This document shows, one piece after another, positions 1-10,706 of a stretch of DNA of 64,000 nt. A program made the position numbers and the translations under genes. The notes under the pieces were generated by a model. That model saw only the letters and a program-made list of their open reading frames with translations, was not told where the DNA came from and did not search any database. The number at the start of each line of letters is the position of its first letter. The first letter of the stretch is position 1. This DNA is from Nematostella vectensis (taxonomy: Eukaryota; Cnidaria; Anthozoa; Actiniaria; Edwardsiidae). The stretch lies in NCBI RefSeq assembly GCF_932526225.1, contig NC_064039.1, positions 4,663,001 to 4,727,000 on the forward strand, in the 5' to 3' direction.

Positions 1-541
1 ACGTGTTAGGATCGTCGATGGTCTCCCTGTCTGTGGCTACCACCCCTTGCAGCTCTCGGACTCGTTCTGTGTTCTCCTGGATGACCGCGTCTATCTCTGC
101 CACGGACCCCATCGCCAGCTTGAAGCCGTTCAGATTTGCAACGTCCTGTTGGACGCCCCCGTCCTCATTGAACACCTGTCTTGGTTTAGTCCAACCTTCT
201 TTGCCGAGGTTGCGAAGCTGTATTAGCGTCTTCCCCCTATGATCTGACTGGAACCGCATCCGATTCTCGTTAAGGTCTGGGTATTCCTCCCTGAGGGACT
301 GGAGACCGAGTCTTGTCGCTGCACCCTCTGTGGTGAACGAGGTTTCGGCGGTCGTTTGCGTTGCGCTTCTCGTAGCCATGCTATGCGCAGCATGCATACG
401 CGATGACGTGCTCGTAATTGGGATCGACTCCCCATCGTCGGGGTCAAACGGGATAAGGGGCGTCGTCTCGTCGTCCCCCGCTCCGCGATCGGCGGACGCA
501 CCCGGCAAGGTATCGTCAATGTCAACGTCAACATCACCCAT
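1..541 (-). CDS. Partial acidic virus-like protein, open to the left edge
   Basis: An open frame starts at the ATG at 539-541 (minus strand) and runs 180 codons without a stop to the window edge, so the 3' end is missing. The first 60 residues are acidic and Asp/Ser/Thr-rich, starting MGDVDVDIDDT. The later part reads like a helical domain (LREEYPDLNENRMRFQ, then a Glu-rich stretch). I do not recognise the family. It faces away from the capsid gene across a short AT-rich spacer and shares the GC-rich composition of the ATPase and capsid genes. It is therefore probably another structural or accessory gene of the same Polinton-type element. That assignment rests on context, not homology. Confidence 0.55.
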   Translation of the reverse strand, partial: MGDVDVDIDDTLPGASADRGAGDDETTPLIPFDPDDGESIPITSTSSRMHAAHSMATRSATQTTAETSFTTEGAATRLGLQSLREEYPDLNENRMRFQSDHRGKTLIQLRNLGKEGWTKPRQVFNEDGGVQQDVANLNGFKLAMGSVAEIDAVIQENTERVRELQGVVATDRETIDDPNT

Positions 542-726
542 GATGCGTGCGCACAACTCGTGCTATGCTATATTAGACATGTCTAACAGTCCGCACCATA
601 GCCACGCGGCTTCGTACTTCATGTATATATATATAATATATAATATACGTAATAGGAATCTCAGTCAGCGATAAACTTGACCCCCAACGAACACCCAGAA
701 CTCCTCTGGGGTTAAAAGCCGAGTGA
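542..726. promoter_or_regulatory. Divergent spacer with TATA-like block
   Basis: This spacer separates the two divergent virus-like genes. At 619-650 there is an unbroken run of alternating A/T (tatatatataatatataata) in otherwise GC-rich surroundings, which would fit a shared TATA-type promoter. No ATG in the capsid frame lies between here and the capsid homology, so the capsid start is not explained. Promoter function is inference. Confidence 0.35.
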
Positions 727-1919
727 ACTGTTCACCGGGTCACTCTCAACCCGTCGACAGCCTCCCCAGGCGAGACGCTATATGTTGCTGTCCCAAAGCT
801 ATCGGAAGGCGTCACGCTCGTACCTGGCTCCTTGAGGGTCGGTTTCGATCTCTCCATCTCAGGCCAAGCAAAAAATACCGTCGTGAACAACGTCGGCCGA
901 AATCTCGTGAGCCGCCTGAAAATCACGTTTGCAGGAGAAACGCTCCAGGACACCAACAACTACGACGTCTTTAAGACGTATGAGGAGCTTTACCTGTCCA
1001 AGGTCGAGAGAGAGGACCGCCTGGAGCAGGGCATACAGTCAGAAAACATGCGCAAGCTTCGCTCCAAGGCTGGCGATAAAGCGACTAGTAACGCCAAGGA
1101 GAACGCTCTAAACGCCGCCCACGGGGCGAAGTACACCGTCCCGCTAGACCATTCTCTGCTGACGGACTACGGCGTACTGTACCCAAGGGCGCTCTCCGAG
1201 GCGCTGCTCTTCGAGATCACGCTCGCAACGGTTGACCAGGTAGTAGTTGGAAGCGATGCTACCAAGTTATCCTATGGCATCAAAAATCTAGAGCTGGAAT
1301 ACGAAAGCCTGAGGGACGACAACCTCGCCCGGTCTGCAGCCGCCGCCTACCAAAACGGCACAACGTTCTTCTACGAGCAAGTGAACCTTCACAAGAACTT
1401 CGTGATTAGCAAAGGGACGGACAGCATAATCAACGAGAGTGTCAACCTGCCGCGAAGGTCTATGAGTGGTCTGTTGCTCCTCTTTGTGGAGCCATACACG
1501 GCAGGGGCTCGCGACTCTGAGAAGTTCGTGTACCCCGACATCAAGAGCGTTCGCGTTACAATCGACGGCATGCCAAACAAGGTCTTCAGCCAGGGGCTGC
1601 GCCCCACGGATTTCCGGAGGGAGGCGAAAAGGCGGTTCGTCCGCCCCTCCCCGGAGGGGCACAGCGGAGCGCCCGCCGCCCCGGCAATCGGCCCCGAGTC
1701 TATGACGATAACAAGTTTGCTCTGTGGATCGACCTTCGAACGACGGACGACAGTGCTATCCATGGGGGTGGTCTCCGATTGGTCAATACCCGCGACGGTG
1801 TGCACCTCGAGATAAAACGCACGGCAAGCGGCACGGGTACTGTAAACTGTCACGTGTTTGTGGTGGCCAACGCCCAAATGAACCTTATGAACGGACAGCT
1901 AGAGTCCATACAATACTGA
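727..1919 (+). pseudogene. Polinton-type major capsid protein (double jelly-roll), broken
   Basis: The frame open from 727 encodes the N-terminal signature of Polinton/Maverick major capsid proteins: SPGETLYVAVPKL, then VPGSLRVGFDL, then NNVGRNLVSRL and AGETLQDTNNYD. This protein would form the hexameric shell. The frame stays open to about 1700. Capsid-like sequence then continues in a different frame (KFALWIDLRTTDD, HGGGLRLVN, LEIKR) to a stop at 1917-1919, so a single-base shift has occurred at about 1695-1702. There is also no ATG in frame upstream: an in-frame TGA lies at 724-726 and no start codon precedes the conserved region. Both defects point to a decaying copy, although a missed 5' intron could explain the start. 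The ATPase follows 40 bp downstream. Confidence 0.82.
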
Positions 1920-1959
1920 GCACAGACACGAAGTGCGCGAAGCGCTGCGGCAGCGCGGT

Positions 1960-2562
1960 ATGGACCCGAAAAACATCCAATTTAACGCTCTCATCGTGGG
2001 CCCGACGTCATGCGGGAAGACCCGATTCATAGTGGACCGGCTGCGCGGCCCTTTCCGGGGCAAGTTCGACTACGTCGTACTCATGTGCCCTACCTTTGTC
2101 TACAACAAAACATACGACGGCTTCGGCGAGGGCGACAATCGTCCGTTTGTCATCGCACCTGAGGCGGGTCAAATCGACATACTGCTGAGGTTTGTCTCCG
2201 CTCTCTTCGAAGGCACTAATACGCTAATCATACTCGACGACTGTGCGGCCCCGAAAGACGTAAAGAGGCGCTCTGACCAGATCGTCAACTTGGCGTTCAG
2301 CGCGCGCCACGTGGGTATCAGCGTGTGGGTGATCACGCAGCAGCTCACCAGAATCACTAAGTCGTTCCGTGAAAACATCGCGGCCTTGGTGGTCTTCTAT
2401 ACCCCGAGCAAGGCGGACATAAAAGCTATCCTGCATGACTACGGCGCGGAGCTCTCAGAAGAGAAGATGAAAGAGTACATGAAAGCCCTCAAGACGAAAA
2501 AGTTCTCGAAGTTAGAGTTTTGCTTGCGTCACCCTTATACCATCGCCCTAGTTGAACGGTAA
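1960..2562 (+). CDS. A32/FtsK-HerA-like genome-packaging ATPase of a Polinton-type element
   Basis: This is an intact 200-residue ATPase. Walker A is GPTSCGKT at residues 14-21, Walker B is TLIILDD at about 88-94, and the sensor strand VWVITQQ lies at about 122-128. These are the hallmarks of the A32-like packaging ATPases found in Polintons, virophages and large DNA viruses, which pump DNA into the capsid. I chose the ATG at 1960 because it starts just before the first strand of the P-loop fold; the frame upstream is open only to a stop at 1900-1902 and lacks another ATG. It lies 40 bp after the capsid stop on the same strand and is convergent with the minus-strand gene ending at 2626. No break is visible, in contrast to the capsid gene. 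Confidence 0.85.
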   Translation: MDPKNIQFNALIVGPTSCGKTRFIVDRLRGPFRGKFDYVVLMCPTFVYNKTYDGFGEGDNRPFVIAPEAGQIDILLRFVSALFEGTNTLIILDDCAAPKDVKRRSDQIVNLAFSARHVGISVWVITQQLTRITKSFRENIAALVVFYTPSKADIKAILHDYGAELSEEKMKEYMKALKTKKFSKLEFCLRHPYTIALVER

Positions 2563-2625
2563 GCGCAGCAAACCACCGCCCACGTATGCCCTAGAGCATA
2601 ACGCATTGATCACACGTGTTGCACC

Positions 2626-3255
2626 TTAGCCACGGCAGCGGTTGCATGATGAGCGACGAATACTTTGAGAGTCTTCTTGAGGGGGGCGCGTCGTGCCGAC
2701 ATAACGACATAACGAACGAAGCTCCCTCTCAGCCTCGAAGTCTAGGCCGTGGACGCTCGCGATCGCAGGTGGTTCAGTCGGAAGCTCCGCCCAGGCGTGG
2801 TTATTGTGGCAAGGGATAGTGATCCTCGTCTTAGTCTTGTACTTCCCCGAGTCCCACAGGACGTTACCCAGGGCGTCCACGGCTACTAGCTTTATCTCGA
2901 GCTTCTTTCCCATCTCAAAGAGGTCTTCTCTAGTGCATCCCGTAGTGGCCAGCTTCTTGTCAAATCGCTGGAGGATCTTGCCCCGTGTCTTGGTTAGACC
3001 AAGGGAGCGCGAGGTGCCGCGATTCCTCAAGAAGTCGGCAACATAGCTCACAACACAGTTAGCGAAGGCGTCACTCCCCTCTCGCTCAAACATTGGCCAA
3101 GGCTCACCATTTTGCTCAGGTAGAGGGCGAAGCTCGTATCTCACGTAGACGAGCCTTTGGAGGTGCACCTTGCAGTAGGTGTCCATGCACCTCTGGCCGC
3201 ACGTGTTTGCGTGGCCGACCTTTAGCCACCCGCAATAATCTTTTCCGCACTTCAT
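2626..3255 (-). CDS. Uncharacterised Cys/His-rich protein of the Polinton-type element
   Basis: A 209-residue open frame begins at the ATG at 3253-3255; a longer non-ATG extension to 3303 is possible. The first 32 residues contain C3, C8, H15, C19, C23, C28 and H31, a likely zinc-binding module. The middle (residues ~60-150) is an alpha/beta-looking segment. It ends in LEIKLVAVDALGNVLWD and then CHNNHAWAEL, which resembles the strand-plus-NHxW pattern I associate with N-terminal domains of some protein-primed polymerases and OTU-like folds. I cannot assign it firmly. It is convergent with the ATPase (63-bp gap) and shares its GC content, so it most likely belongs to the same element. It could be a truncated remnant of a longer protein. 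Confidence 0.5.
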   Translation of the reverse strand: MKCGKDYCGWLKVGHANTCGQRCMDTYCKVHLQRLVYVRYELRPLPEQNGEPWPMFEREGSDAFANCVVSYVADFLRNRGTSRSLGLTKTRGKILQRFDKKLATTGCTREDLFEMGKKLEIKLVAVDALGNVLWDSGKYKTKTRITIPCHNNHAWAELPTEPPAIASVHGLDFEAERELRSLCRYVGTTRPPQEDSQSIRRSSCNRCRG

Positions 3256-3408
3256 ACTTCGAACGCTCGGTATATCACAGGACAGACGGAGGTCTAATTG
3301 CAAGTCCTTGGGGGTTCGAACTGCATTATTGGAGAAATATAGCCATGATACTTCATAACAGCTTTATTCATTAGAGTGCGAGTCAGAAAGGTCTTAAAAA
3401 CGTATGTC

Positions 3409-3777
3409 ATGAAGTACCAAGCTCAATTATCCAAGATGGCGGCTCGACTCGAACACGAAATTAGATCTAAAGTGCTTCGCTGGAAACTTTCAGTAACAAC
3501 CGAGAGGAAAGAGGAGGATGCCTTTGTAGATGGTGTTTTTAAAGAGTTCGATCGCCTCTCTGAAACTGTATTTCGGAAACAGGAGGCTTATGTGGCAAAC
3601 AAGGACTGCCATAAAATCGTAGACCTGTGGCCGATGATCGGGCGTTCGATAAAAGAAATACATGATGGCACTTATCGCCGTATTCGTTCGAATCCCTCAA
3701 TGGCATCGCCCTATCATTGCTGCTTTAGCGGAGAAATCCCGAGAGAAGTTCGAAGTCATGAAAACAAGCATAATTGA
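3409..3777 (+). CDS. Hypothetical 122-residue protein
   Basis: The open frame from the ATG at 3409 is basic and helical at the start (LSKMAARLEHEIRSKVLRWK), with an acidic patch (ERKEEDAFVDGVFKEFDRL). The last 35 residues look out of frame: at 3662-3880 a neighbouring frame gives a more protein-like sequence. A frameshift or splice is therefore possible. I recognise no family. It lies at the edge of the virus-like fragment and could be either host or element sequence. Confidence 0.22.
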   Translation: MKYQAQLSKMAARLEHEIRSKVLRWKLSVTTERKEEDAFVDGVFKEFDRLSETVFRKQEAYVANKDCHKIVDLWPMIGRSIKEIHDGTYRRIRSNPSMASPYHCCFSGEIPREVRSHENKHN

Positions 3778-3897
3778 ACGACCAAACTGGGGGATTGGGA
3801 GCAGTTCAAGCACCGCTGCGCAGGCTACGATTGAAATTACAGAAATGCGCAAGGCAGTGCATCTCTTCGATCAAATGAATGTGGAGAAAAAGCGCGT

Positions 3898-4009
3898 GGG
3901 GGGGGGGGGGGGGGGGGGGGGGATTCCCGGGGCTGGGAGGCCCGGAGGGGCGATCCGCGCCTCCCACTCGTTTCTATGAAAGTCTCCAGTCCCCCCCCCC
4001 CCCCCCCCC
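3898..4009. repeat. G25 and C19 homopolymer pair
   Basis: A run of 25 G (3898-3922) and a run of 19 C (3991-4009) lie 68 bp apart in inverted orientation and could pair as a hairpin stem. Runs of this length are prone to slippage, so their exact length in an assembly is unreliable. Confidence 0.9.
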
Positions 4010-4136
4010 ATTATATATTTTTGTTTTCATTTTATGCAGCCGAAACTCCGCATCAAGTCAACTTTTACTATCGATTTTTATACTACTCTCAACGTTGAAC
4101 CCAAAAACCGCGACCAGCGATGATGAATCGGGCTTA

Positions 4137-4282
4137 GCACCTGCCAGCATTGCTGACGAATTTTCGCTTGACTGACTATAGGACAAAGGAAATGTCAAAA
4201 TGGGAAATGGACTTTTTAACATTTCCTTTGTCTTGTGGTCAGTCGAGCAATAATTTGCCAGCAATGCTGGCCGGTGCAGGCG
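4137..4282. repeat. Imperfect fold-back (MITE-like hairpin)
   Basis: The left arm (4137-4195) and right arm (4219-4282) are imperfect inverted copies around a loop of about 23 bp. The longest clean blocks are gacaaaggaaatgt with its complement next to the loop, and ccagcattgctg with its complement further out. This is a typical short fold-back element with no coding capacity. I could not define a target duplication. Confidence 0.65.
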
Positions 4283-4719
4283 CAGTTTGCACAGGGCTTT
4301 AAAGAAAAATATAAAGTCAAGTTCCTCAAGTCGGTGGCCAAACCCTCTACACCGGACAACCTTCAAGCTTGATATCGCCCGTCTAGGCAAACTACAAGCA
4401 TCGCTTGCATAAAAAGAATTTTAAAGACTGGGTGAAAGACAGCCCCTGGCTTGATTTGGACATGATGACGTCCGTGAATTCAGTGATCAAGAAAATCATT
4501 TAAGGCTGAACGTCGACAGTGCTAGCCAAACGAAAGTCACGAATCCAAGCAAAAAAATCACCGCATATATATTTTTTGTAGGAATCTTAGGATTTTTCCC
4601 AGAACGTTTTGAAAATTTTGGACTTTCCCCAGTATAAAAGTACCCTGGTTCCAGAGCCTCGAGCGTCCCTCAAGGGGGGAAGAGAAAAAACGCGACGCTG
4701 GGGGTCGAGCTAATCATTA
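4283..4719. other. Non-coding stretch
   Basis: I see no open frame, repeat or RNA gene that I can support between the fold-back and the MITE. Confidence 0.5.
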
Positions 4720-5085
4720 GGGACCTTAAGCAACAACGACGGCAACGTGGACGACGACGGCAAAAAAAACATTGGGATTTGATTCAGAATTCAATAGCAG
4801 CACGTGAAAATGCATTCTGTCTGATACATTTCAGCCGTTTTCCATAAAACCACGACGTGAAAACTCCAACTTTCACGGTCAATTGAGGACGCGGACGTTT
4901 GCCATGTAAACTCTCCTAACTACGTTCGCTGCTGTAGAAATAATGTCCTTAGTTTATTTTTATCTATCTCTGACTATAATGTTTCGCTAATTCCATTGCA
5001 ATTAAATTATAATTGATCGCAAAGCGCGAACACATCTTTTTCGATCTCGTTGTCCTAGCCGTTGCCGTCGTTCTTGCTTAAGGTC
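4720..5085. mobile_element. MITE split by the giant element (remaining CC at 24025-24026)
   Basis: The left end GGGACCTTAAGCAA at 4720 matches, inverted, the right end TTGCTTAAGGTC at 5074-5085, with about 25 bp of near-identical terminal repeat that includes AACGACGGCAACG. The right end lacks its last two bases. They appear across the giant insertion: after the duplicated GGTC at 24021-24024 comes CC (24025-24026) and then TA. The left flank also ends in TA (4718-4719), so the MITE carries a TA target duplication. Element length without the insertion is 368 bp. It has no coding capacity. Its interruption fixes the boundaries of the 18.9-kb element. Confidence 0.85.
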
Positions 5086-5190
5086 TGTACAGGACCCGAA
5101 ATGATCCCAGGACCCGAAACGATCCTGGACCCGAAATGATCCCCCAAAGTGCCCCAACTGATCCCGGGACCCGAAACGATACCGAGGAGT
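5086..5190. repeat. Left subterminal array of GGACCCGAAAYGATCC motifs
   Basis: The motif gGACCCGAAAYGATCC occurs four times in the first 110 bp of the element, separated by a GC-rich spacer. The same arrangement occurs inverted at the right end. Arrays just inside transposon tips are commonly transposase-binding sites; that role here is inference. Confidence 0.75.
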
Positions 5191-6257
5191 CCCCGAATAT
5201 GACCCGCCTTCCGTAAAAAAATTACGGAAATCTGTTCCGACTTCGGAATACCTTTCGAAGCGTCGGAACACCTTTCCGGATGTCTGCCGAGATGTAAATG
5301 CTCGAAATGCTTGCCGAGATGTCTAAATGTAGATGGTCGAAATGTCTTCCGAACTCTAAAGTATTAATCTCATTGCCCTGCAGAAACCCTCAAAACTTGT
5401 CAAATATTAAAATTAAACATTAATATTTTCATAAAGAATTAAGGCACGAGAGCCTCTAATTATCACGTGCTTACGTTCACATAAAAGCTAGAGAGGTTGG
5501 ATTTTTAAGAATGCCTCACTTTTGGTCATACTCGCACTTATATGCGAACCATCTTGAATCCTTTTTAGAAGACTTAGCTGTACTTAGATTTCAATTGGTT
5601 CCTTTTGAAAGTCGTCTTATAGTCTTTTTATTATTTTTCAAACGAATCTACAATTTTATTGGGAATGTGTAGAATTTATAGCACATAACAATATAGTACC
5701 ACATTTTTACATGACACCATACTGGGCACAGTCTAGACATTACAGTTTTATGTCCTGTCCTGTGCAAAACTTTGATAAAATCCATTGACACATATTAACA
5801 GGAGGTACCAATGAAGTGCACGAGAAGGGGAGGGATAAAGGTAATTTGTCAAAATGCATAATTATGGCCTAATGAGATATGCTGACACCATAAATGCACC
5901 AAACGTGTCAAATATGTTCCATAACCAACGCTTAACAGATTTACCGGAGAATAACAAACTTGCACTTCCTTGGGGAGGGGGAGGAGGGTGGGGGCAATTG
6001 ACATTAAAGACTTATGCTGTAGAGACACTAATGACACATTTGATAAACATACTTCTTGAGTGATCCTTAGCATAATTACATGGAGTACCACAAACACCAG
6101 GAGTTAGAGGGCTTTGACAAATTTACCTGTACCCTCCCTAATGAGGTGCAATTTTGTGACACCCCTTGTTGATCAGTCAAGAATTTTCCAAAGAACATAT
6201 ACTGTATACCAAGCTTGGTGCCTTTATGACTAGTCACAGTGGCGAGTAGTGCCAGTT

Positions 6258-6360
6258 TATGGGATTGTGCTCGTAGGGGGGAGGGTGAGTGGCACTTTAG
6301 TCACAGTGGCGAGTAGTGCCAAAGTGCCACTCACCCTCCCCCCTACGAGCACAATCCCAT
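6258..6360. repeat. Perfect-looking inverted repeat unique to the left TIR
   Basis: About 41 bp (6258-6298, tatgggattgtgctcgtagg onward) is repeated inverted at 6320-6360, around a 21-bp spacer. The right TIR has only one arm (near 23108), so the second arm arose after or during divergence of the two copies. Confidence 0.8.
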
Positions 6361-8323
6361 AATTAACTATAGCATTCGGTACAACGAGAAACCTCCATAT
6401 CTAATATTGAAAACTAGGATGAAAACTTTCACCAAGCAAAGTTTTAAGTCTATGGCCCAAAGTGCGCAACGTTTACGTTAATACGCCGGACTAATATTTC
6501 TGCAATACCTGATGCCCTTCTTCTTCTAGCAACAGCATATACAGACTACAAAATAATATATTTATTTGCACAGAAACAAGAGTAATAGTTACATCTGGTA
6601 AATAACAAGAAAAACAACTCATTCACTGTCGCCAATTATTATTGTAATTTTCAAATATAAATCCAGGTAATATAGTATAATCAAAGTTCATTACAAGGGA
6701 AATGTATTCACCAAATGTTCCGATCCCCCTGACATATTCACTAAAACATCCGTTCTTGACGGATATATTTGAAAAATTTCCTTGATCAATGTTGCATTTT
6801 GAAATCAATTAAGTTGGTTTCTACCGTTTTCTTTTGTGTTCCGTTTCCACGCTGTTCTGTGGGTATCCCCCCCCCCCCCCCACACAATGGTCCTCAACAG
6901 GGGGCGCGGCTTAAAAATGCGTTTGACAAACGAATACAGATTCAAGTTTATTTCTGATGTTTTCTTCTGAGCTAGGACGTGAAACTACTTCGTTCTACAG
7001 TATAAAAAGAACGCGAATGTGAATGTAACAATTTTGATGGAAACGGAACTTCTAAAAGTTTAAAGATGGATAGAGCGGATTTCAGATGAGTGTCGGAAAA
7101 CTAAACGCAGATGCAAAACCACTTGCGGTGGAAGCCATTTAACAACAAACCAATCAGGAGATGGAGTCATGCTTACGTAGTCATGACGTGGGTATTGGCG
7201 CATTTTGATTTAGTTCTCAATTTCACAAAAGACTTTGCCCTCTACCTATAGAAAGGTTAACAAAATTCAAGTCGCAAGACTTACTTTCTGCAATTATCTG
7301 AAATCCGCTTTATACATGAAAACGATTATTGGCTATTTTCACTAATGAACTGTCGTAAGCGTTGCCGTTACTACTTACAGTCGGGCAAAATTAGACCTTT
7401 TCTACTCTTTCTTAATCTTTCATTTCCTTTTTTACTCTTTTTTCGCTTTGCTGCCTTTTCTCTTTTTCGACCTTTTCGTAATTCCATTTGGCCCTAGAAA
7501 GTGAAAAGACAGTTATTAAAACCAATAAGTCACTTTATTTTTAGCCTTGTTATTGTGTATACAGCTATTCCACAGCTACGCACTAACAAAACTTATACGA
7601 AGTAACCACCCCCTTTACATCGAAACCGGCCGACATGCCAAATATGCAAAAACGTGTGTGAACAGCATACAAAAATAAAACAAAATAATTTTTTGAATTT
7701 GTAAGAACAAACACTAACGATATTCTAACCACAGTGCTCTAGCTTTTCTAAAAATCATACGTATAAATCAAAGAAGTTCTAGGAAAAAACTTTCTCTACA
7801 TGTCCTAAAAAGAAAGGTTCGTTAAGGGACGCCATTGAAGATAATAAACGTTTCCTATATTTTTTCTTATTTGATTTATTTATTTGGATGTGCCGGATTT
7901 CATACCGCATAACGAGAACGACCAAAAATCCAAAGTTTGGAGTTGATTCGGCAAATAACGATCGAGATACAGTCATTCAAAGATGCCAGAATTTTGTAAG
8001 ACTTGACGCCAAGAGTCCGGTTTTTCGTAGATTACTTTTTTTAAACAAATCCTTGTAAAATGGGATTGCTGTTTCTCGATATTGACTATTGACCCGATTA
8101 ATACCAAATTATGAATTTTTCTTTAGGATTCGCCTAAGTCACTCACGGTATGAAACTCGCAATGTACATTTGTGTGTACTCGATGCCAAATAAACCTGTC
8201 TGTCCGTCCGTCCGTCTGTCGTTTATTTTGGTTACCAGTCAAGAATATTATTGAAAAGGAAGTTTTAAAGGCGTTTCTATTTCTGGGTATATGGGACATT
8301 TTATCAATACCTGATCCTTCTTG

Positions 8324-9963
8324 CAATAAACAAGATCCGTCCCTGCAAGAAACTGACTACAACTATGATGAAGCTTTACATCAATACAACCCAACATATT
8401 TAACTTATGGACCATAATAACATTGATGAAACTGCATGTTACCTGGCTGGTTGATGCTGGTATATTATTAGCCTGCATAAAAGAAAAAAAAAACCCTTTT
8501 AAGTTATTGTGCCACACAAGAATTTCACATAAAAAGCAGCTAGAGACCTGACTATTTAGTGAAAAGGAATAACAAAACATAAACATAAAACTACTGTCTC
8601 CATAGTGGTGGACGGACACCATGCCAGCTGGACAAAGATGGCAAATGAGAAAGCAAACTAAGTTGTGTTAGGAGAAATTAGATTTCGATCAGTTAAGTTG
8701 TGTGAAGAAAAAAAAAGAAAAGTTCAAAAATTGCAGTTTAGATATTTTGAATACATATGAAAAGCCGTTAAAAGCTCACCACAGGAAGCCCATCATCCAC
8801 TTTCACCTGTACTCGCTCAGAGCCTGGGAGGGCTGTTTTGGTCAATCAAATAGCCAACTAAATCGTAAATACGGCATCTTCATGTTGTGACTAAACTCAA
8901 TCAGACTAATATTTCGCCTCCTGATAAGGTAACAGTTTGTATTCAAGTTTAGTTTTCGACATTAGTCTGAAATCCCTTCCATATCCGCAGAGCAGCCCCT
9001 TTCTTATCTCTTGGTTAACACCTCGCAACTCTCTTTAGTAGTAAACTATACGAGATGTCAATAAGTTTCAAGCTTAAACATACATTGAGACTTGCATCAC
9101 TCCCGAAAATTCCATAGTAGCAATGAAAAGTTCATTAATAGATAACAAAGTTCGTAATTTGGTTCGAAATAAACATCTATTATGCAAATTTAGGGGAAAG
9201 ATAAGCTTACACACATGCCACTATCACACTTACCGCGAGGTGGAAATTCTTCACATAACTACGCCCAGAATGAAAAATATCTAGCTAAAGAAGACGCTAT
9301 AGAGCATCCTAAGTCACGGTACAAATAAAGGAAACGTTCTATTCCTTATCCATAACTTGATAAAATGACAGGCAAACGGCACACACTCGTGATGGCTCAC
9401 GTTCGTTCGACGCGATGTGACAAAACAGCTATACGGGTTTCGGTATACAATAACTTTATAGCTTAATGTTATAAAGGATAAGAGTATAAACTTATGTTAG
9501 AAAACATACTGTTGTGTTTCTATACAGTAGTGTTTTGGGGGTTTCGTTTTAGGTTTTCCACCGCCGCCTTTCAAATCAACACTAACAGACCAAGGCTTTT
9601 CGCAAAGAGATCGAGTAACAAAAGTTTAGAGTCTTTTACATAGTCAAACTAAACAATGCTGATTAAATAAGTGTAGACTTACCATAATGCTAGCTAGTGT
9701 TATACTTTCGATTCTTGATATGTTTCCTGGAGTTTCTGGCAAACTCGCCTGCTCGCAGATTTAAGAACAAACACGCAGCCGACAACCGCACGTGTGGCAT
9801 GGCATGTCAATCAAAGTTATCACAACAAGATCTTATTTGCCAGCGGGCGGTACAGAGCGGACATGTCCAACAAAGATATCACACAAGCTGACTGGTTAAA
9901 CAAAATCACAAAGCGGTACCACTCAATCTTATACCAATTCTATAACATCGTGTATGAAGTATT
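8324..9963. other. Interior of giant element, no supported gene
   Basis: This stretch lies between the left TIR and the TRAF-like gene. It is AT-rich, with only short shadow frames. It may hold the promoter of the gene starting at 9964, but I see no defined motif. Confidence 0.4.
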
Positions 9964-10706
9964 ATGGACGAAAGTATTGGTTATCCGCCATCACTATTTC
10001 TATACGGTAATCTAGATGAATATATCTGCCCAATATGGTAAGTAAGGTACCTACAGCTACACCGCGCAACAAAATTTGTAAACTATGTGCGCGCTCGTGA
10101 CTGAACTAGGGAACATTTAAGGTTGGATTTGACGCTCTAAGACCCTGTGCTGTACTGTCACAGACCTTTACCCCACAAATTATGTGATTAGGATTGGATT
10201 TTGTCACTAACCTATTTTGTGTTTATTTTAGTTACAGTGTATTTAGAAATCCTGTGCAATGCAAAGACCAACACGTTTTTTGTGTAAATTGCATTGAAAA
10301 AAGCATAGAAGTACGAAAATACTGCCCATGTGACAGGGCCTGGTTGGGGTCTAGCACTTTGACCCCTATCAGACTGTTACAAAATATAATCGACAAAATG
10401 CAAGTCAAGTGTCCAACATCCCTTGAAGGAAATGACTCTTGTGAATGGCAAGGAGATTTGGGAGATATCCAACGTCATTCTCAAGTGTGCGAAATGGTTA
10501 TGGTGACCTGCCCTTATGAAAGCTGCCTAGTCAGTATGTTCCGGTATGAACAAGAAAATCACATGAGAAGTTGCCCTTTTAAGGAAGAAAGGTGTGGAAC
10601 ATGTGGCGAAATGGTCAAACTGGCCAAACAGGCAGCTCATGCAATGACATGCAAGGGCCTGATCGTAGCTTGTCCAAACAAATGTGGAGAAAATATCAAA
10701 AGTTAA
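9964..10706 (+). CDS. TRAF-like RING and TRAF-type zinc-finger protein (truncated)
   Basis: There are two exons: 9964-10037 and 10232-10706. The donor is gtaagt at 10038 and the acceptor is ttttag at 10231. The join completes a Cys codon exactly inside the RING motif. The 182-residue product has a RING at about residues 20-58: YICPIC, then C35, H39, FCVNC, and CPC at 56-58. After it come TRAF-type zinc fingers (SCEWQGDLGDIQRHSQVC, TCPYESC, CPFKEERCGTCG, VACPNKCGEN). TRAFs and relatives are ubiquitin-ligase-type adaptors in immune and stress signalling. The stop after GENIKS cuts the last finger. No MATH/TRAF-C domain is present, although exons at 11104 and 11721 may continue the gene. It lies wholly inside the giant transposon. 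Confidence 0.8.

Larger units (their letters stand above)
5086..8323. repeat. Left terminal inverted repeat (about 3.2 kb)
   Basis: This is an inverted copy of 21145-24020. It differs from the right copy in three ways. A segment at about 5190-5615 replaces about 125 bp present on the right (about 23790-23915). A hairpin duplication lies at 6258-6360. C-run lengths differ near 6870. The start of the replacement (5199-5272) is a copy of the palindrome arm at 20617-20690. Inner breakpoint: similarity stops after cttcttg at 8323. It includes a (GTCC)n run near 8195 and no convincing gene. Confidence 0.88.

Noticed and set aside
3300-3330. ggttcgaac as a possible tRNA B box
   Set aside because: No matching A box, acceptor stem or cloverleaf could be found around it.
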